NCBI RefSeq assembly: GCF_016405885.1
Contig: NZ_JAEKGC010000007.1
Coordinates: forward strand, 124,001 to 188,000
From: Arthrobacter sp. MSA 4-2
GTDB lineage: Bacteria > Actinomycetota > Actinomycetes > Actinomycetales > Micrococcaceae
Length of the DNA: 64,000 nt
Reading direction: 5' to 3'
This document shows positions 43,803 to 53,750 of this stretch, piece after piece; the first letter of the stretch is position 1, and the number at the start of each line of letters is the position of its first letter. Under the pieces are notes generated by a model. The model had not been told where the DNA came from and did not search any database. It was given only the letters and a program-made list of their open reading frames with translations. Both the position numbers and the translations under genes were made by a program.

Positions 43803-44579
43803 ATGACGCAGGAACTCCCGGTTGCAGTGCTCGGCGCCTCGGGGCGCATGGGCTCCGAGGCGGTCGCCGCCATCGAGGCCGCGGAGGACCTCTCCCTCGT
43901 GGCGGCACTGGGCCGGGGGGATGACCTTGCCACCCTGGTCTCCTCCGGCGCCCGGGTGGTGCTCGACCTGACCGTGCCCGAGGCGACCTATGACAATGTC
44001 TGCTTCGCCGTCGAGCACGGCCTTCACGCCGTCGTCGGAACCACCGGCTGGACCCCCGAACGGCTCGACGGGCTGGGCGCCCTGCTCGAGCGCACCCCGT
44101 CCACCGGTGTGCTGATCGCCCCGAACTTCGCCCTGGGCTCGGTGCTGGCCACGGCGTTCGCCGCCCAGGCCGCCCGGTACTTCGAATCCGTGGAGATCAT
44201 CGAACTCCACCACCCCGACAAGGTGGACGCCCCCTCGGGGACGGCCCTGCGCACCGCACAGCTCATCAGCGCGGCGCGCGGCGCGGCCGGAGTGCCCGCC
44301 GCCCCCGATGCGACGGCGGGCGGCCTCGCCGGGGCCCGGGGCGCGGACGCCGACGGCATCCCCGTCCACTCGGTGCGCCTGCGCGGGCTCACGGCCCACC
44401 AGGAGGTGCTGCTGGGCAGTCCGGGCGAGCAGCTGACCATCCGCCACGACTCCTTCGACCGAGCCTCCTTCATGCCCGGCGTCCTGCTCGGGCTTCGGAG
44501 CGTGGCCTCCCATCCCGGCCTCACGGTCGGCCTCGAGGGCTACCTCGACCTCGCAACGAACAAGGACCCCCATGCTTGA
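43803..44579 (+). CDS. dapB: 4-hydroxy-tetrahydrodipicolinate reductase
   Basis: Reduces HTPA with NAD(P)H in the lysine/diaminopimelate pathway. 258 residues. Nucleotide loop VLGASGRMGSEAV near residues 9-21, VVGTTGWTPE, APNFALGSVL, and the catalytic ELHHPDKVDAPSGTA with His-His and Lys. VHSVRLRGLTAHQEVLLG is the C-terminal signature. Followed by a coupled membrane-protein gene that overlaps it by 8 nt. Confidence 0.96.
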   Translation: MTQELPVAVLGASGRMGSEAVAAIEAAEDLSLVAALGRGDDLATLVSSGARVVLDLTVPEATYDNVCFAVEHGLHAVVGTTGWTPERLDGLGALLERTPSTGVLIAPNFALGSVLATAFAAQAARYFESVEIIELHHPDKVDAPSGTALRTAQLISAARGAAGVPAAPDATAGGLAGARGADADGIPVHSVRLRGLTAHQEVLLGSPGEQLTIRHDSFDRASFMPGVLLGLRSVASHPGLTVGLEGYLDLATNKDPHA

Positions 44580-45027
44580 GACCTTCCGCCGTCACCGGGT
44601 AAAGATCGGCGTCGTCTTCGTCACCCTCCTGCTGGTGCTCTGGCTGGCCGTCACGTTCCAGCGCGGCGTCCTGCTGCTCGGCGACCCCTCACCGGTGGCC
44701 AAAGCCCTGGGCGCGGGGTACCTGTTCCTGCCGATGATCGGGGCCTGGGCCCTGATCCGCGAACTGCTTTTCGGCGCCCAGACGGAGCGCATGGCGAAGG
44801 TCCTCGAGGCCGAGGGCGGACTGCCCGTTGACGACCTGCCGCGCACCCCTGCCGGACGGATCGTCCGCGCCGCAGCCGACGAGCGCTTCCCCCGGTACCA
44901 GGCGGAGGTCGAGAACGACCCGGAGAACTGGCGCAGCTGGTTCCGGCTCTCCTGCGCCTACGATGCCGCCGGTGACCGCACCCGCGCCCGGAAGGCAATG
45001 CGCGACGCCGCCCGCCTGTTCCGCTGA
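44572..45027 (+). CDS. Small two-helix membrane protein with C-terminal TPR-like segment
   Basis: 151 residues. Two hydrophobic helices (about 11-31 and 45-65), a soluble part with TERMAKVLEAEGGLPVDDLP, then ENDPENWRSWFRLSCAYDAA and GDRTRARKAMRDAARLF, which has the spacing of a single tetratricopeptide unit. It overlaps the dapB end by 8 nt and is in the same mRNA. Its position beside dapB suggests a link to the envelope, but no function is established. Confidence 0.7.
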   Translation: MLETFRRHRVKIGVVFVTLLLVLWLAVTFQRGVLLLGDPSPVAKALGAGYLFLPMIGAWALIRELLFGAQTERMAKVLEAEGGLPVDDLPRTPAGRIVRAAADERFPRYQAEVENDPENWRSWFRLSCAYDAAGDRTRARKAMRDAARLFR

Positions 45028-45061
45028 GCCCGGCGGGTCCGGCACCGGCAGGGAGCCGGGC

Positions 45062-45111
45062 CAGGTGTCAGCTCTGGGGTTTGCCCCGGTGGCGGGGCCG
45101 GCTGACACCTG
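45062..45111. terminator. Bidirectional hairpin between dapB unit and DUF418 gene
   Basis: CAGGTGTCAGC (45062-45072) pairs perfectly with GCTGACACCTG (45101-45111). The enclosed bases hold an inner GGGG-TTTG-CCCC hairpin (45076-45087). It sits midway in a convergent gap, which supports termination in both directions. Confidence 0.7.
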
Positions 45112-45130
45112 CCCGCCGTCCCGCGGTGGG

Positions 45131-46324
45131 TCAGCGCCGGTCCGGACGCGACGCCGGGTGCCCGCCGCTCCTGGCGGCCTGTGCCGCCCCCGAGGCGATC
45201 AGCTCAAGGGGGCCGCGGGCGTGGATCCGCTGGAACAGGATGCCGAGTGCCACCGCACCCAGCGCCTGGAACCAGAACACCGGAGCGGGATCAAGCACGG
45301 GCTCCTGCTGGTCGACCCAGCTCATGACGCAGATGTGGAGCGAATACAGGGTCAGGGTCATCGCCCCCGGCGCCGAGAGCGGAAGAAGCAGCTGCCGGTA
45401 GCGGCGGGTGATCAGCAGGCAGATCCCGGTCACCGCGGCGGCGGTCCCGGCCGTATGCAGCAGGTCGAAGGGCGTCCCGGAATGCGGGGTGCTGACGGCC
45501 AGCCACCACCACGACCCGGTCGAGTTGAGGCCCCCGATCCCCACCTGCAGCATCGCCTCAAGGGGGTAGCGCGTTCCGTCCGGCGTTCGGAGCAGCGCGT
45601 CGAGGCCGCCGGCGGGGCCGAGCAGGTAGCCGCTGGCCGCCTTCGCGGCAACGGCGGCCGCGGCGCCGCCGAGGATCAACGCGGCCTGGACGCCCAGCCG
45701 GGCGAGGTCGAGGCGTCCGATCACCACCCCGATGAGGAGATAGCTCAGCCACTGCAGCGCCGGGTAGTACCCGGTGACGAAGACGTCGGCCAGCAGTGTC
45801 GCCGGCTCAAGGAAGTGTTCCCAGACCGGATTCCCGTCGAGCGAGGGCGGATTGAGCGTCCCCTCGATCCAGGGGCGCAGGAGGAAGGCCGCGACGGGGG
45901 AGAGCAGCAGCCAGCCTGCCGCCCAGGCCGCGAGGACCGGCAGCCGCAGGCCCAGGAAGGGAAGGGCCAGCAGGAACAGGATCCCGTAGTGGAAGAGGAT
46001 GATGGCGATGTTCGTCTCGACGCCGCCGAGCACGAGCCCGACGGCGGCGATGATGACGGCGCGCACGGCGATCCCGCGGCGGTCCTGCGAGAGGACCCCC
46101 GACCGGTGCGGAGTGCTTCCGCCCGTCAGCAGTGCGAGCCCGATCCCTGCCACCACGGCGAACAGGGCCGACGCCCGCCCCGTGAAGAGCAGCGCGACCC
46201 ACGACGGCTCGGCCGTCCCGGGGACGTACAGGGGAACGATGTGGGTGCTCATCATTCCGAAAAGGGCAATGCCGCGGGCTGCGTCGAGACCGGTCAGACG
46301 CCGTACGGCCGGGGAGGACACCAT
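45131..46324 (-). CDS. Multi-pass membrane protein, heparan-acetyltransferase-like/DUF418 family
   Basis: 397 residues with about ten hydrophobic helices. It opens with RLTGLDAARGIALFGMMSTH, the N-terminal signature of the HGSNAT_cat (DUF1624) group, with the conserved Asp, Arg and His. The C-terminal part (TLYSLHICVMSWVDQQEPVL) resembles DUF418. Such proteins are suspected acyltransferases acting on cell-surface or membrane molecules; the substrate here is unknown. It is convergent with the dapB unit and divergent from dapA. Confidence 0.8.
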   Translation of the reverse strand: MVSSPAVRRLTGLDAARGIALFGMMSTHIVPLYVPGTAEPSWVALLFTGRASALFAVVAGIGLALLTGGSTPHRSGVLSQDRRGIAVRAVIIAAVGLVLGGVETNIAIILFHYGILFLLALPFLGLRLPVLAAWAAGWLLLSPVAAFLLRPWIEGTLNPPSLDGNPVWEHFLEPATLLADVFVTGYYPALQWLSYLLIGVVIGRLDLARLGVQAALILGGAAAAVAAKAASGYLLGPAGGLDALLRTPDGTRYPLEAMLQVGIGGLNSTGSWWWLAVSTPHSGTPFDLLHTAGTAAAVTGICLLITRRYRQLLLPLSAPGAMTLTLYSLHICVMSWVDQQEPVLDPAPVFWFQALGAVALGILFQRIHARGPLELIASGAAQAARSGGHPASRPDRR

Positions 46325-46412
46325 CCCTCGATCGTCTCACAGTGGCCCGCCGCGGCGGGTGTTCCACCCGAGGCTTCGGCGGCCCCGCCCTGCACCCCGC
46401 GGCCCGAACAGG

Positions 46413-46418
46413 TAACGT
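46413..46418 (+). promoter_or_regulatory. -10 box of dapA (leaderless)
   Basis: TAACGT ends 7 nt before the dapA ATG at 46426; no ribosome site is present. Confidence 0.5.
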
Positions 46419-46425
46419 TTTACCC

Positions 46426-47367
46426 ATGGTTGAAACCCTCCCCTCAAACCCGTTCGGCACGCTGGTCACCGCAATGGTCACCCCGTTCACAGCCGACGGG
46501 GCGGTGGACCTCGACGGAGCCGCCGCCCTGGCGTCGCGGCTCGTCGACGACGGCTGCGACGGCCTCGTCGTCTCCGGCACCACAGGGGAGACCTCGACCC
46601 TTGAGGACTCGGAGAAGGAAGACCTGTTCCGCGTCGTCGCCCAGGCCGTCGGCGGCCGGGCGAGGGTGATCGCCGGAACCGGCACCAACCACACCTCGCA
46701 CTCGGTGGAGATGGCGCACCGTGCCGTCCGTGCCGGCGCCGACGCCCAGCTGGTTGTTACCCCGTATTACAACAAGCCAACCCAGGCCGGGGTCCTCGCG
46801 CATTTCACCGCCGTCGCCGACGCGACCGACCTGCCGATCATGGTCTACGACATTCCGGGCCGCGCCGGTATCCCCATTGCCACCGAGACGATGATCCGGC
46901 TGGCGGACCACCCGGCGGTCCTCGCACTCAAGGACGCCAAGGGCGACTTCGGCGAGGTGACGAGGGTGCTGGCCAACACCGACCTCGCCGTCTACTCGGG
47001 CGACGACGGCCTCACCCTGCCCTGGATGGCGGCCGGGGCCGTCGGCGTCGTCAGCGTCACCGCCCACGTGGCCACCGCCCAGTTCCGGGCGCTCGTGGAC
47101 GCGGCCGCGGCCGGGGACTTCGCCACCGCCCGGCGCCTTCACTTCGAGCTGGACCCGGTGATCCGCGCCGTGATGACCCATCTTCCCGGGGCGATCTCCG
47201 CCAAGCAGATCCTCCACCGCCAAGGCACCCTCGCGGGCGCCGCCGTCCGCCTGCCGCTTGTCGCTCCGACCCCGGCGGAGCTCGAGCCGGTGTTCGCGGA
47301 CCTCGCCGAGGCCGGGTGGGACCTCCCGCCGGCCGCGCCCTCGCAGGCTGCCGGAGCGCGCGCATGA
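46426..47367 (+). CDS. dapA: 4-hydroxy-tetrahydrodipicolinate synthase
   Basis: Condenses pyruvate with aspartate semialdehyde in the lysine/DAP pathway. 313 residues, TIM barrel. VSGTTGETSTLEDSEK, VTPYYNKPTQAGVLAHF (catalytic Tyr), MVYDIPGRAGIP and ALKDAKGDFG with the Schiff-base lysine; the catalytic Tyr-Tyr pair is intact. The stop overlaps the RNase J start as ATGA, an arrangement common in actinobacteria. Confidence 0.96.
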   Translation: MVETLPSNPFGTLVTAMVTPFTADGAVDLDGAAALASRLVDDGCDGLVVSGTTGETSTLEDSEKEDLFRVVAQAVGGRARVIAGTGTNHTSHSVEMAHRAVRAGADAQLVVTPYYNKPTQAGVLAHFTAVADATDLPIMVYDIPGRAGIPIATETMIRLADHPAVLALKDAKGDFGEVTRVLANTDLAVYSGDDGLTLPWMAAGAVGVVSVTAHVATAQFRALVDAAAAGDFATARRLHFELDPVIRAVMTHLPGAISAKQILHRQGTLAGAAVRLPLVAPTPAELEPVFADLAEAGWDLPPAAPSQAAGARA

Positions 47368-49049
47368 GCCCCACCGCCCCGCTGGCCCCGGCGCCCCCGC
47401 TCGCCGACGGAACACTCCGCATCGTCGCGCTCGGAGGCCTCGGGGAAATCGGCCGCAACATGGCGGTGTTCGAGCTGAACGGCAAGCTGCTCATCGTCGA
47501 CTGCGGGGTGCTCTTCCCCGAGGAGCACCAGCCCGGCGTCGACCTGATCCTGCCCGACTTCTCCTACCTCGAGGGCCGCCTCGACGACGTCGTCGGCCTC
47601 GTCCTGACGCACGGCCACGAGGACCACATCGGGGCCGTGCCCTACCTGCTGCGGCTCAAGGAGGACATTCCGCTCATCGGTTCCCAGCTCACCCTGGCCC
47701 TGATCGAGGCGAAGCTGCAGGAACACCGCATCCGCCCCTACACCCTCACGGTGTCCGAGGGGCAGATCGAACAGTTCGGCCCCTTCGAGTGCGAGTTCGT
47801 CGCGGTGAACCACTCGATCCCGGACGCGCTGGCGGTGTTTCTCCGCACCGAGGCCGGAAACGTGCTTCACACCGGCGACTTCAAGATGGACCAGCTTCCC
47901 CTCGACGGGCGCATCACCGACCTGCGCGCCTTCTCCCGGCTGGGGGAGGAAGGCGTCGACCTGTTCCTCGTCGACTCGACCAACGCCGACGTGCCCGGCT
48001 TCACCGCCGCCGAGCGGGAGATCGGGCCGGTCCTCGAGCGGCTGTTCGCCGACGTCCGCAAGCGGATCATCGTGGCCTCCTTCTCCTCCCACGTGCACCG
48101 GGTCCAGCAGGTCCTCGACGCCGCACACGCCCACGGACGCTTCGTCTGCTTCGCCGGGCGCTCCATGGTGCGCAATATGGGCATCGCCGCCCGACTGGGC
48201 TACCTCCAGGTGCCCGAGGGCATCCTCGTCGACCTCAAGGACGTGGACAACCTGCCCGACGATCGGGTGGTGCTGATGTCCACCGGCTCCCAGGGCGAAC
48301 CCATGGCGGCCCTGTCCCGGATGGCCAACGGCGACCACCGCATCACGGTGGGCCCGGGCGACACGGTGATCCTTGCGTCCTCGCTCATTCCCGGCAATGA
48401 AAACGCGGTGTTCCGGGTCATCAACGGCCTGCTGAAGCTCGGCGCGGACGTCGTCCACAAGGGCAACGCCCGGGTCCACGTCTCCGGCCACGCGGCGGCG
48501 GGGGAGCTACTCTACTGCTACAACATCCTGAAGCCGCGCAATGTGATGCCGGTCCACGGGGAGACCCGCCACCTCATCGCCAACGGCCGGCTCGCCGAGC
48601 TGACGGGGGTTCCGGCGGAGAACGTGATCCTCGCCGACAACGGCTCGGTCATCGACCTCGTCGGAGGGAAGGCGCGGACTGTCGGTGCCGTGGAGTGCGG
48701 CTTCGTGTACGTCGACGGATCCAGCGTCGGCGAGATCACCGACGCCGACCTCAAGGACCGCCGCATCCTCGGCGAGGAGGGGTTCATCTCCATCGTGGCC
48801 GTCGTCAACCGCACCACCGGCAAGATCGTCTCCGGCCCGGACATCCACGCCCGCGGCTTCGCCGAGGACGACTCGGTGTTCGACGAGATCACCCCCAAGC
48901 TCAACGCCGCCCTCGAAGAGGCGGTTCGCAGCAACACCGACCACACCACGTACCAGCTCCAGCAGGTGGTGCGCCGGGTCATCGGCACGTGGGTGAACCG
49001 CCGTTACCGCCGCCGCCCGATGATTATCCCGGTGGTCCTGGAGGCCTGA
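47364..49049 (+). CDS. rnj: Ribonuclease J
   Basis: Metallo-beta-lactamase-fold RNase with endo- and 5'-3' exonuclease activity in mRNA decay and rRNA maturation. 561 residues. Zinc motif HGHEDH at 83-88, then [14 protein letters not shown] and [13 protein letters not shown], the beta-CASP domain with [17 protein letters not shown] and [12 protein letters not shown], then [11 protein letters not shown]. The C-terminal domain of about 100 residues matches RNase J. It is coupled to dapA by a 4-nt overlap, the standard dapA-rnj pairing in actinobacteria. Confidence 0.95.
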   Translation: MSPTAPLAPAPPLADGTLRIVALGGLGEIGRNMAVFELNGKLLIVDCGVLFPEEHQPGVDLILPDFSYLEGRLDDVVGLVLTHGHEDHIGAVPYLLRLKEDIPLIGSQLTLALIEAKLQEHRIRPYTLTVSEGQIEQFGPFECEFVAVNHSIPDALAVFLRTEAGNVLHTGDFKMDQLPLDGRITDLRAFSRLGEEGVDLFLVDSTNADVPGFTAAEREIGPVLERLFADVRKRIIVASFSSHVHRVQQVLDAAHAHGRFVCFAGRSMVRNMGIAARLGYLQVPEGILVDLKDVDNLPDDRVVLMSTGSQGEPMAALSRMANGDHRITVGPGDTVILASSLIPGNENAVFRVINGLLKLGADVVHKGNARVHVSGHAAAGELLYCYNILKPRNVMPVHGETRHLIANGRLAELTGVPAENVILADNGSVIDLVGGKARTVGAVECGFVYVDGSSVGEITDADLKDRRILGEEGFISIVAVVNRTTGKIVSGPDIHARGFAEDDSVFDEITPKLNAALEEAVRSNTDHTTYQLQQVVRRVIGTWVNRRYRRRPMIIPVVLEA

Positions 49050-49143
49050 CCCGGCGTCCCGCCCCGCTCCGCGGCCGGAGAGGCCGGGGTCCCTGCGTGC
49101 CCCGGAAACCGCGTATATTCCGGTGAACGCGGGCCCCGTCCGG

Positions 49144-49149
49144 TACCGT
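49144..49149 (+). promoter_or_regulatory. -10 box of ftsK (leaderless)
   Basis: TACCGT ends 6 nt before the ATG at 49156. No ribosome site precedes the ATG. Confidence 0.45.
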
Positions 49150-49155
49150 AGCAGT

Positions 49156-51978
49156 ATGGCGACTCGTACTTCCCCTGCCCCGCGGGGCCCCCAGCGATCG
49201 CGCGGCAAGGCCGTGCCCGCTGGACGCTCAACGTCGGGCCGGGGTTCCTCCAGCGCCAGGACGCAGACCACCAAGGCTCTCGCGGTGCCGGCCGATGACC
49301 GGCCGCCGCTTCCAGTCCGCGCCGTGCGCGGAGCCTGGCTGGGCGTCGCCCGGATGACCGGCGCAGGGGTCCGGAAGTTCGGCCACGAGGTCCACCCGGA
49401 GCGCGAACTGCGCCGGGACGGCACCGGATTCTTCCTGCTGCTGCTGGCCGTGGCCGTCGCCGCCGTCGAGTGGTGGGCCCTCAAGGGCCCGGGCGCCGAC
49501 GTCGTCCACGCCGTCGCCGGCGGGACCTTCGGCTGGATGGCGCTGCTGATCCCCTTCCTGCTCGGCATCGGCGCGGTGCGCCTTTTCCGCTACCCCGAGG
49601 CGCACCGGGCCAACAACCGGATCGCCATCGGCCTGCTGATCCTCCTGTTCGCCGGTTCCGGCATCTCCCACCTCGTCGGCGGCCAGCCGGGCCTCTCCGC
49701 GGGCCTGCCGCTGCTGTGGCGCGCCGGGGGAGTCGTCGGCTTCCTGGTGGCCGGTCCGCTCAGCTCCGTGCTCACCCCCTGGCCGGTCGGTGTGCTGCTC
49801 GGCTTCGTCGTCTTCGTGAGCCTCCTGATCATCACCGCCACGCCCTTCCGCCACATTCCCGACCGGCTTCGGAGCCTGTACGAGCACCTGATGGGCCAGG
49901 ACCTGATCGAGGCCGCCGACCGCGACGGCCACGACCAGAGCTACCTCTACGAGTCGCACGGCTCGACCGCCGTGAAGCCAAAATCGAAGCGCAAGGAACG
50001 CCAGGCGAAGAACCGCGGCGACGATCCGGCCGAGGACCCGTCCTCCGACGGGTTCGTCGGCGACGAGGCGTTCGAACGCGCCCTGATCGAGGACGAGGAA
50101 CGCAAGGCCCGCGAGGCCGAGCGGCAGATCCCCGCCGGCGTGCGCCGCCCCACCCAGCAGGAACTCGCAACCGAAAAGATCAAGCGCGCCCAGGGCCTGG
50201 GGGACGAACCCGCGGGCGAGCCCGCCACCGAAGCGATCGACGTCGTGCCGGCCGCCAAGGCCCTCATCGTGCCCTCCACCCCCGTCCAGCCGCAGACCCC
50301 GCCCTCGCCGATCCCGCAGCGCACCGAGCAGCTCCAGCTGGCCGGGGACGTCGCCTACACCCTGCCGCCCTCGGACTACCTTCCGGCGGGCACCCCGCCC
50401 AAGGAACGCTCCGAGGCCAACGATGCCGTCGTCGCCGCCCTGACGCACACCCTCGAGCAGTTCAACGTCGACGCCAAGGTCACCGGCTTCTCCCGCGGCC
50501 CCACGGTGACCCGCTACGAGATCGAACTCGCCTCCGGCACTAAGGTGGAGCGGGTCACCGCCCTGTCGAAGAACATCTCCTATGCCGTCGCCAGCTCGGA
50601 CGTGCGCATCCTGTCGCCGATCCCCGGCAAGTCGGCGATCGGCATCGAGATCCCGAACACCGACCGCGAGACCGTCTCCCTCGGGGACGTGCTGCGCTCG
50701 GGCAACGCCCGCAAGACCGAACACCCGATGGTGATGGGCGTCGGCAAGGACGTCGAGGGCGGCTTCGTCGTCGCGAACCTCGCCAAGATGCCCCACCTGC
50801 TCGTCGCGGGCGCCACCGGTGCCGGCAAGTCCTCCTTCGTGAACTCAATGATCACCTCGATTCTGATGCGGTCCACCCCGGACGAGGTCCGCATGGTCAT
50901 GGTCGACCCGAAGCGCGTGGAGCTCACGGCCTACGAGGGCGTTCCGCACCTGATCACCCCGATCATCACCAGCCCCAAGAAGGCCGCCGAGGCCCTGCAG
51001 TGGGTGGTCCGAGAGATGGACACCCGCTACGACGACCTCGCCAACTACGGGTTCAAGCACATCGACGACTTCAATAAGGCCGTCCGCAACGGCAAGGTCG
51101 TACCTCCCGAGGGCTCCAAGCGCGTGGTGCGCCCCTACCCGTACCTGCTCGTGATCGTGGACGAGCTCGCGGACCTGATGATGGTCGCCCCGCGCGACGT
51201 CGAAGACTCGATCGTGCGCATCACCCAGCTGGCCCGTGCCGCGGGCATCCACCTGGTCCTGGCCACGCAGCGGCCCTCCGTCGACGTTGTCACCGGCCTG
51301 ATCAAGGCGAACGTCCCCTCCAGGATGGCCTTCGCGACCTCCTCGGTCACCGACTCCCGCGTGGTGCTCGACCAGCCCGGAGCCGAGAAGCTGATCGGCC
51401 AGGGCGACGCCCTGTTCCTGCCCATGGGCGCCTCCAAGCCCATCCGCGTCCAGGGCGCCTGGGTCACGGAGTCGGAGATCCACCGCGTGGTCGAGCACGT
51501 CAAGGGCCAGCTCGGGGCGGTGTACCGCGAGGACGTCGCCGTCGAGGCGCCCAAGAAGCAGATCGACGACGACATCGGAGACGACCTGGAGGTGCTGCTG
51601 CAGGCCACCGAGCTGGTGGTGACGACCCAGTTCGGGTCGACCTCGATGCTCCAGCGCAAGCTGCGGGTCGGCTTCGCCAAGGCCGGCCGGCTCATGGACC
51701 TGCTCGAGTCCCGCGGCGTCGTGGGCCCCTCGGAGGGCTCAAAGGCGCGCGACGTGCTCGTCAAGCCGGACGACCTCGCGCCGGTGCTCGCCGCCATGCG
51801 CGGCGATGAAGGCGCCGCCGTGCCGCCGGCGTCCGCCGCCGCTGCCGCACCGGCCGCGGCCCCCGTCGACCTCGTGGCCGACGACCTCGCAGCGCGCTCC
51901 CAGGCGGTCGAATGGAACGACGGAAATGACGACGCCGAAGAGGACGGCGAGGACGCCTGGAGCCTCACGGGAAGGTAG
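49156..51978 (+). CDS. ftsK: DNA translocase FtsK/SpoIIIE
   Basis: Pumps chromosome ends through the closing septum. 940 residues: four to five membrane helices at about 85-240, a charged linker with Glu/Lys/Pro (250-410), then the motor. FtsK alpha/beta domain has [12 protein letters not shown], the Walker [11 protein letters not shown] (P-loop near 552-559), [10 protein letters not shown], and Walker [13 protein letters not shown]. The C-terminal winged-helix gamma domain (about 815-880, [18 protein letters not shown]) should read KOPS/SRS-type DNA. ATG at 49156 has a -10 box ahead. Residues about 885-925 are Ala/Pro-rich. Confidence 0.97.
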   Translation: MATRTSPAPRGPQRSRGKAVPAGRSTSGRGSSSARTQTTKALAVPADDRPPLPVRAVRGAWLGVARMTGAGVRKFGHEVHPERELRRDGTGFFLLLLAVAVAAVEWWALKGPGADVVHAVAGGTFGWMALLIPFLLGIGAVRLFRYPEAHRANNRIAIGLLILLFAGSGISHLVGGQPGLSAGLPLLWRAGGVVGFLVAGPLSSVLTPWPVGVLLGFVVFVSLLIITATPFRHIPDRLRSLYEHLMGQDLIEAADRDGHDQSYLYESHGSTAVKPKSKRKERQAKNRGDDPAEDPSSDGFVGDEAFERALIEDEERKAREAERQIPAGVRRPTQQELATEKIKRAQGLGDEPAGEPATEAIDVVPAAKALIVPSTPVQPQTPPSPIPQRTEQLQLAGDVAYTLPPSDYLPAGTPPKERSEANDAVVAALTHTLEQFNVDAKVTGFSRGPTVTRYEIELASGTKVERVTALSKNISYAVASSDVRILSPIPGKSAIGIEIPNTDRETVSLGDVLRSGNARKTEHPMVMGVGKDVEGGFVVANLAKMPHLLVAGATGAGKSSFVNSMITSILMRSTPDEVRMVMVDPKRVELTAYEGVPHLITPIITSPKKAAEALQWVVREMDTRYDDLANYGFKHIDDFNKAVRNGKVVPPEGSKRVVRPYPYLLVIVDELADLMMVAPRDVEDSIVRITQLARAAGIHLVLATQRPSVDVVTGLIKANVPSRMAFATSSVTDSRVVLDQPGAEKLIGQGDALFLPMGASKPIRVQGAWVTESEIHRVVEHVKGQLGAVYREDVAVEAPKKQIDDDIGDDLEVLLQATELVVTTQFGSTSMLQRKLRVGFAKAGRLMDLLESRGVVGPSEGSKARDVLVKPDDLAPVLAAMRGDEGAAVPPASAAAAAPAAAPVDLVADDLAARSQAVEWNDGNDDAEEDGEDAWSLTGR

Positions 51979-51981
51979 CCT
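51976..51981 (+). promoter_or_regulatory. -10 box of pgsA overlapping the ftsK stop codon
   Basis: TAGCCT begins with the ftsK stop codon TAG and ends 6 nt before the GTG at 51988. It predicts leaderless pgsA mRNA and favours GTG over the adjoining ATG as start. Confidence 0.5.
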
Positions 51982-51987
51982 TATCGC

Positions 51988-52587
51988 GTGATGAACACCC
52001 CAGCCAAAGAAGTGCCCGTTCTGAATATCGCGAACATCCTCACTGTCGTGCGGATCGTGCTCGTCCCCTTCTTCGTCTGGTTTCTCGCCGCCGATGAAAG
52101 CACGGGCGGGCTGTTCCGCTGGCTTGCTGTGATCACCTTCGCCGTGGCGATCTACACCGACAAGCTCGACGGCGACCTCGCGCGCAGCCGCGGGCTGATC
52201 ACCGACTTCGGGAAGATCGCCGACCCGATCGCCGACAAGCTGCTGATCGGCTCGGCACTGATCATGCTCTCGATCCTGGGCGAGCTCTGGTGGTGGGTCA
52301 CCATCGTGATCCTCGTCCGCGAAGTGGGCATCACCCTGCTGCGTTTCGCCGTGATCCGCTACGGCGTCATGCCGGCCTCGCGCGGGGGCAAGCTCAAGAC
52401 CGTCGTCCAGACAGTGGCCATCCTGGTCTTCCTCCTCCCATTCGCCAGCACCCCCGGCGCGTGGGGCTGGTGGATCGCGGCGGCCTTCATGGCGGCGGCC
52501 CTGGTGATCACTGTGGTGACCGGCCTCGACTACATCCGGCAGGCCGCACAGCTGCGTGCCAAGGCCCGCTCCAACGGACAGCAGTGA
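51988..52587 (+). CDS. pgsA: CDP-diacylglycerol-glycerol-3-phosphate 3-phosphatidyltransferase
   Basis: Makes phosphatidylglycerophosphate, precursor of phosphatidylglycerol and cardiolipin. 199 residues with about five membrane helices. It has the full CDP-alcohol phosphatidyltransferase pattern DG-x2-AR-x8-G-x3-D-x3-D near residues 55-77 (DGDLARSRG then GKIADPIADK). VPFFVWFLAADES precedes helix 2. The stop overlaps the cinA start as GTGA. The ftsK-pgsA-cinA order is conserved in Micrococcales. Confidence 0.95.
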   Translation: MMNTPAKEVPVLNIANILTVVRIVLVPFFVWFLAADESTGGLFRWLAVITFAVAIYTDKLDGDLARSRGLITDFGKIADPIADKLLIGSALIMLSILGELWWWVTIVILVREVGITLLRFAVIRYGVMPASRGGKLKTVVQTVAILVFLLPFASTPGAWGWWIAAAFMAAALVITVVTGLDYIRQAAQLRAKARSNGQQ

Positions 52588-53057
52588 ACGCTGCCGACGT
52601 CGTGGCGGCCGCCCTGGCCGCGCACGTCACCGTCGGGACCGCCGAATCCCTGACCGCCGGGCAGGTATCGGCGGCGCTGGCCGATGTGCCGGGAGCGTCA
52701 GGAACGCTGCGCGGCGGGGTCGTCGCCTATGCCAACGAAGTGAAGCGGGACGTGCTCGGAGTCGATGCGGCGCTGCTCGACTCTGCGGGCTCGGTGGATC
52801 CCGGCGTCGCCGCCCAGATGGCCGAGGGTGCCCGCCGGGTGCTCGGCGTTGATGCCGCTGTCTCCACCACCGGAGTGGCAGGGCCAGCCCCGCACGACGG
52901 GCAGCCGGTGGGCACCGTTTTCATCGCCGTGGCCACCGCGGGCGGGACCGAGGTGCGAAGGTTCGGCTTCCCCGGCGGACGGGAGTCGGTGCGTGCTGCG
53001 TCCTGCGGAGCCGCCCTGGACCTGCTCGGGGCGGCCATCCTAAGGGAACAAATGTGA
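52584..53057 (+). CDS. CinA C-terminal domain protein (nicotinamide-nucleotide amidohydrolase type)
   Basis: 157 residues, only the PncC-like C-terminal half of CinA, without the N-terminal molybdopterin-binding-like domain. GTAESLTAGQVSAAL with the conserved Ser pair, GGVVAYANEVKRDVLGV, STTGVAGPAPHDGQPVG with the conserved Thr, and GTVFIAV. The known activity of the domain is deamidation of NMN to nicotinic acid mononucleotide; I infer it here. GTG start overlaps the pgsA stop; 135 nt precede the next regulator gene. Confidence 0.9.
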   Translation: MNAADVVAAALAAHVTVGTAESLTAGQVSAALADVPGASGTLRGGVVAYANEVKRDVLGVDAALLDSAGSVDPGVAAQMAEGARRVLGVDAAVSTTGVAGPAPHDGQPVGTVFIAVATAGGTEVRRFGFPGGRESVRAASCGAALDLLGAAILREQM

Positions 53058-53284
53058 AGACACACTAGTTATCTATACAGCGAGCCGTTGATAAGGTTGA
53101 CGACTCAGGCCCAAAGAAGCTCGGGCCGGACCGACTATGCATTCTCCGCTTCCCGGCGGGTCCGCATTTATGAGGGAGCAAGGCGATACAGATGGTAAGA
53201 CAACCCGTATCCGTAAACGGCGTGGTCCGTTGGCGTGATGTGGGGTTGGCAGATGACGCACAACGCAAGCCAAAGGAGCGCAAA

Positions 53285-53632
53285 ATGGTCGTACTACGCC
53301 ATGAGATCGGAGACGTCCTCCGGGACGTCCGCCAGCGCCAGGGCCGTACGCTGCGTGAAGTCTCCCACAGTGCAAGGGTTTCCCTGGGTTACCTGAGCGA
53401 AGTGGAGCGCGGCCAGAAGGAAGCGTCATCTGAACTCCTCTCATCAATCTGCAGCGCGCTGGACGTACCACTGTCCTCGATGCTGCGGGAGGTCAGCGAC
53501 CGGCTCGCGGAGGCGGAGGGTGTTTCGGTACCGGACACCGTTCCGCAGGAATTCTCCCGCGAGTTCGAGAACAACATCCCCGACGATCTCACCGAAAACT
53601 TCCGCAGGGGCCTGGCGGCAACGAACCGCTAG
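53285..53632 (+). CDS. clgR: ClgR-type XRE family transcriptional regulator
   Basis: 115 residues. HTH at about 8-65: [20 protein letters not shown], then [20 protein letters not shown] and [16 protein letters not shown], near-identical to actinobacterial ClgR as I recall it. ClgR activates clp protease and other stress genes, and is itself degraded by Clp protease. ATG at 53285 has AAAGGAG 7 nt upstream. An in-frame ATG at 53192 would add 31 residues, but those codons use A/T in third positions far more than the rest, so they look like leader. A GGACCCGCC hairpin follows. Confidence 0.9.
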   Translation: MVVLRHEIGDVLRDVRQRQGRTLREVSHSARVSLGYLSEVERGQKEASSELLSSICSALDVPLSSMLREVSDRLAEAEGVSVPDTVPQEFSREFENNIPDDLTENFRRGLAATNR

Positions 53633-53648
53633 GCAGCAGCGACTCACA

Positions 53649-53672
53649 AGGACCCGCCCACCGGCGGGTCCT
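53649..53672 (+). terminator. Terminator after clgR
   Basis: AGGACCCGCC (53649-53658) and GGCGGGTCCT (53663-53672) form a perfect 10-bp stem with loop CACC. GCAGCA (53633-53638) can also pair with TGCTGC (53672-53677) outside it. CTTT follows closely. Confidence 0.8.
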
Positions 53673-53750
53673 GCTGCCTTTAAGGCGCGGCTTCAACCAC
53701 GTGGCTTCCTCCCGCTGGGGGGTGCGGCCCTCAACGCCCGGCAGAGGGGC

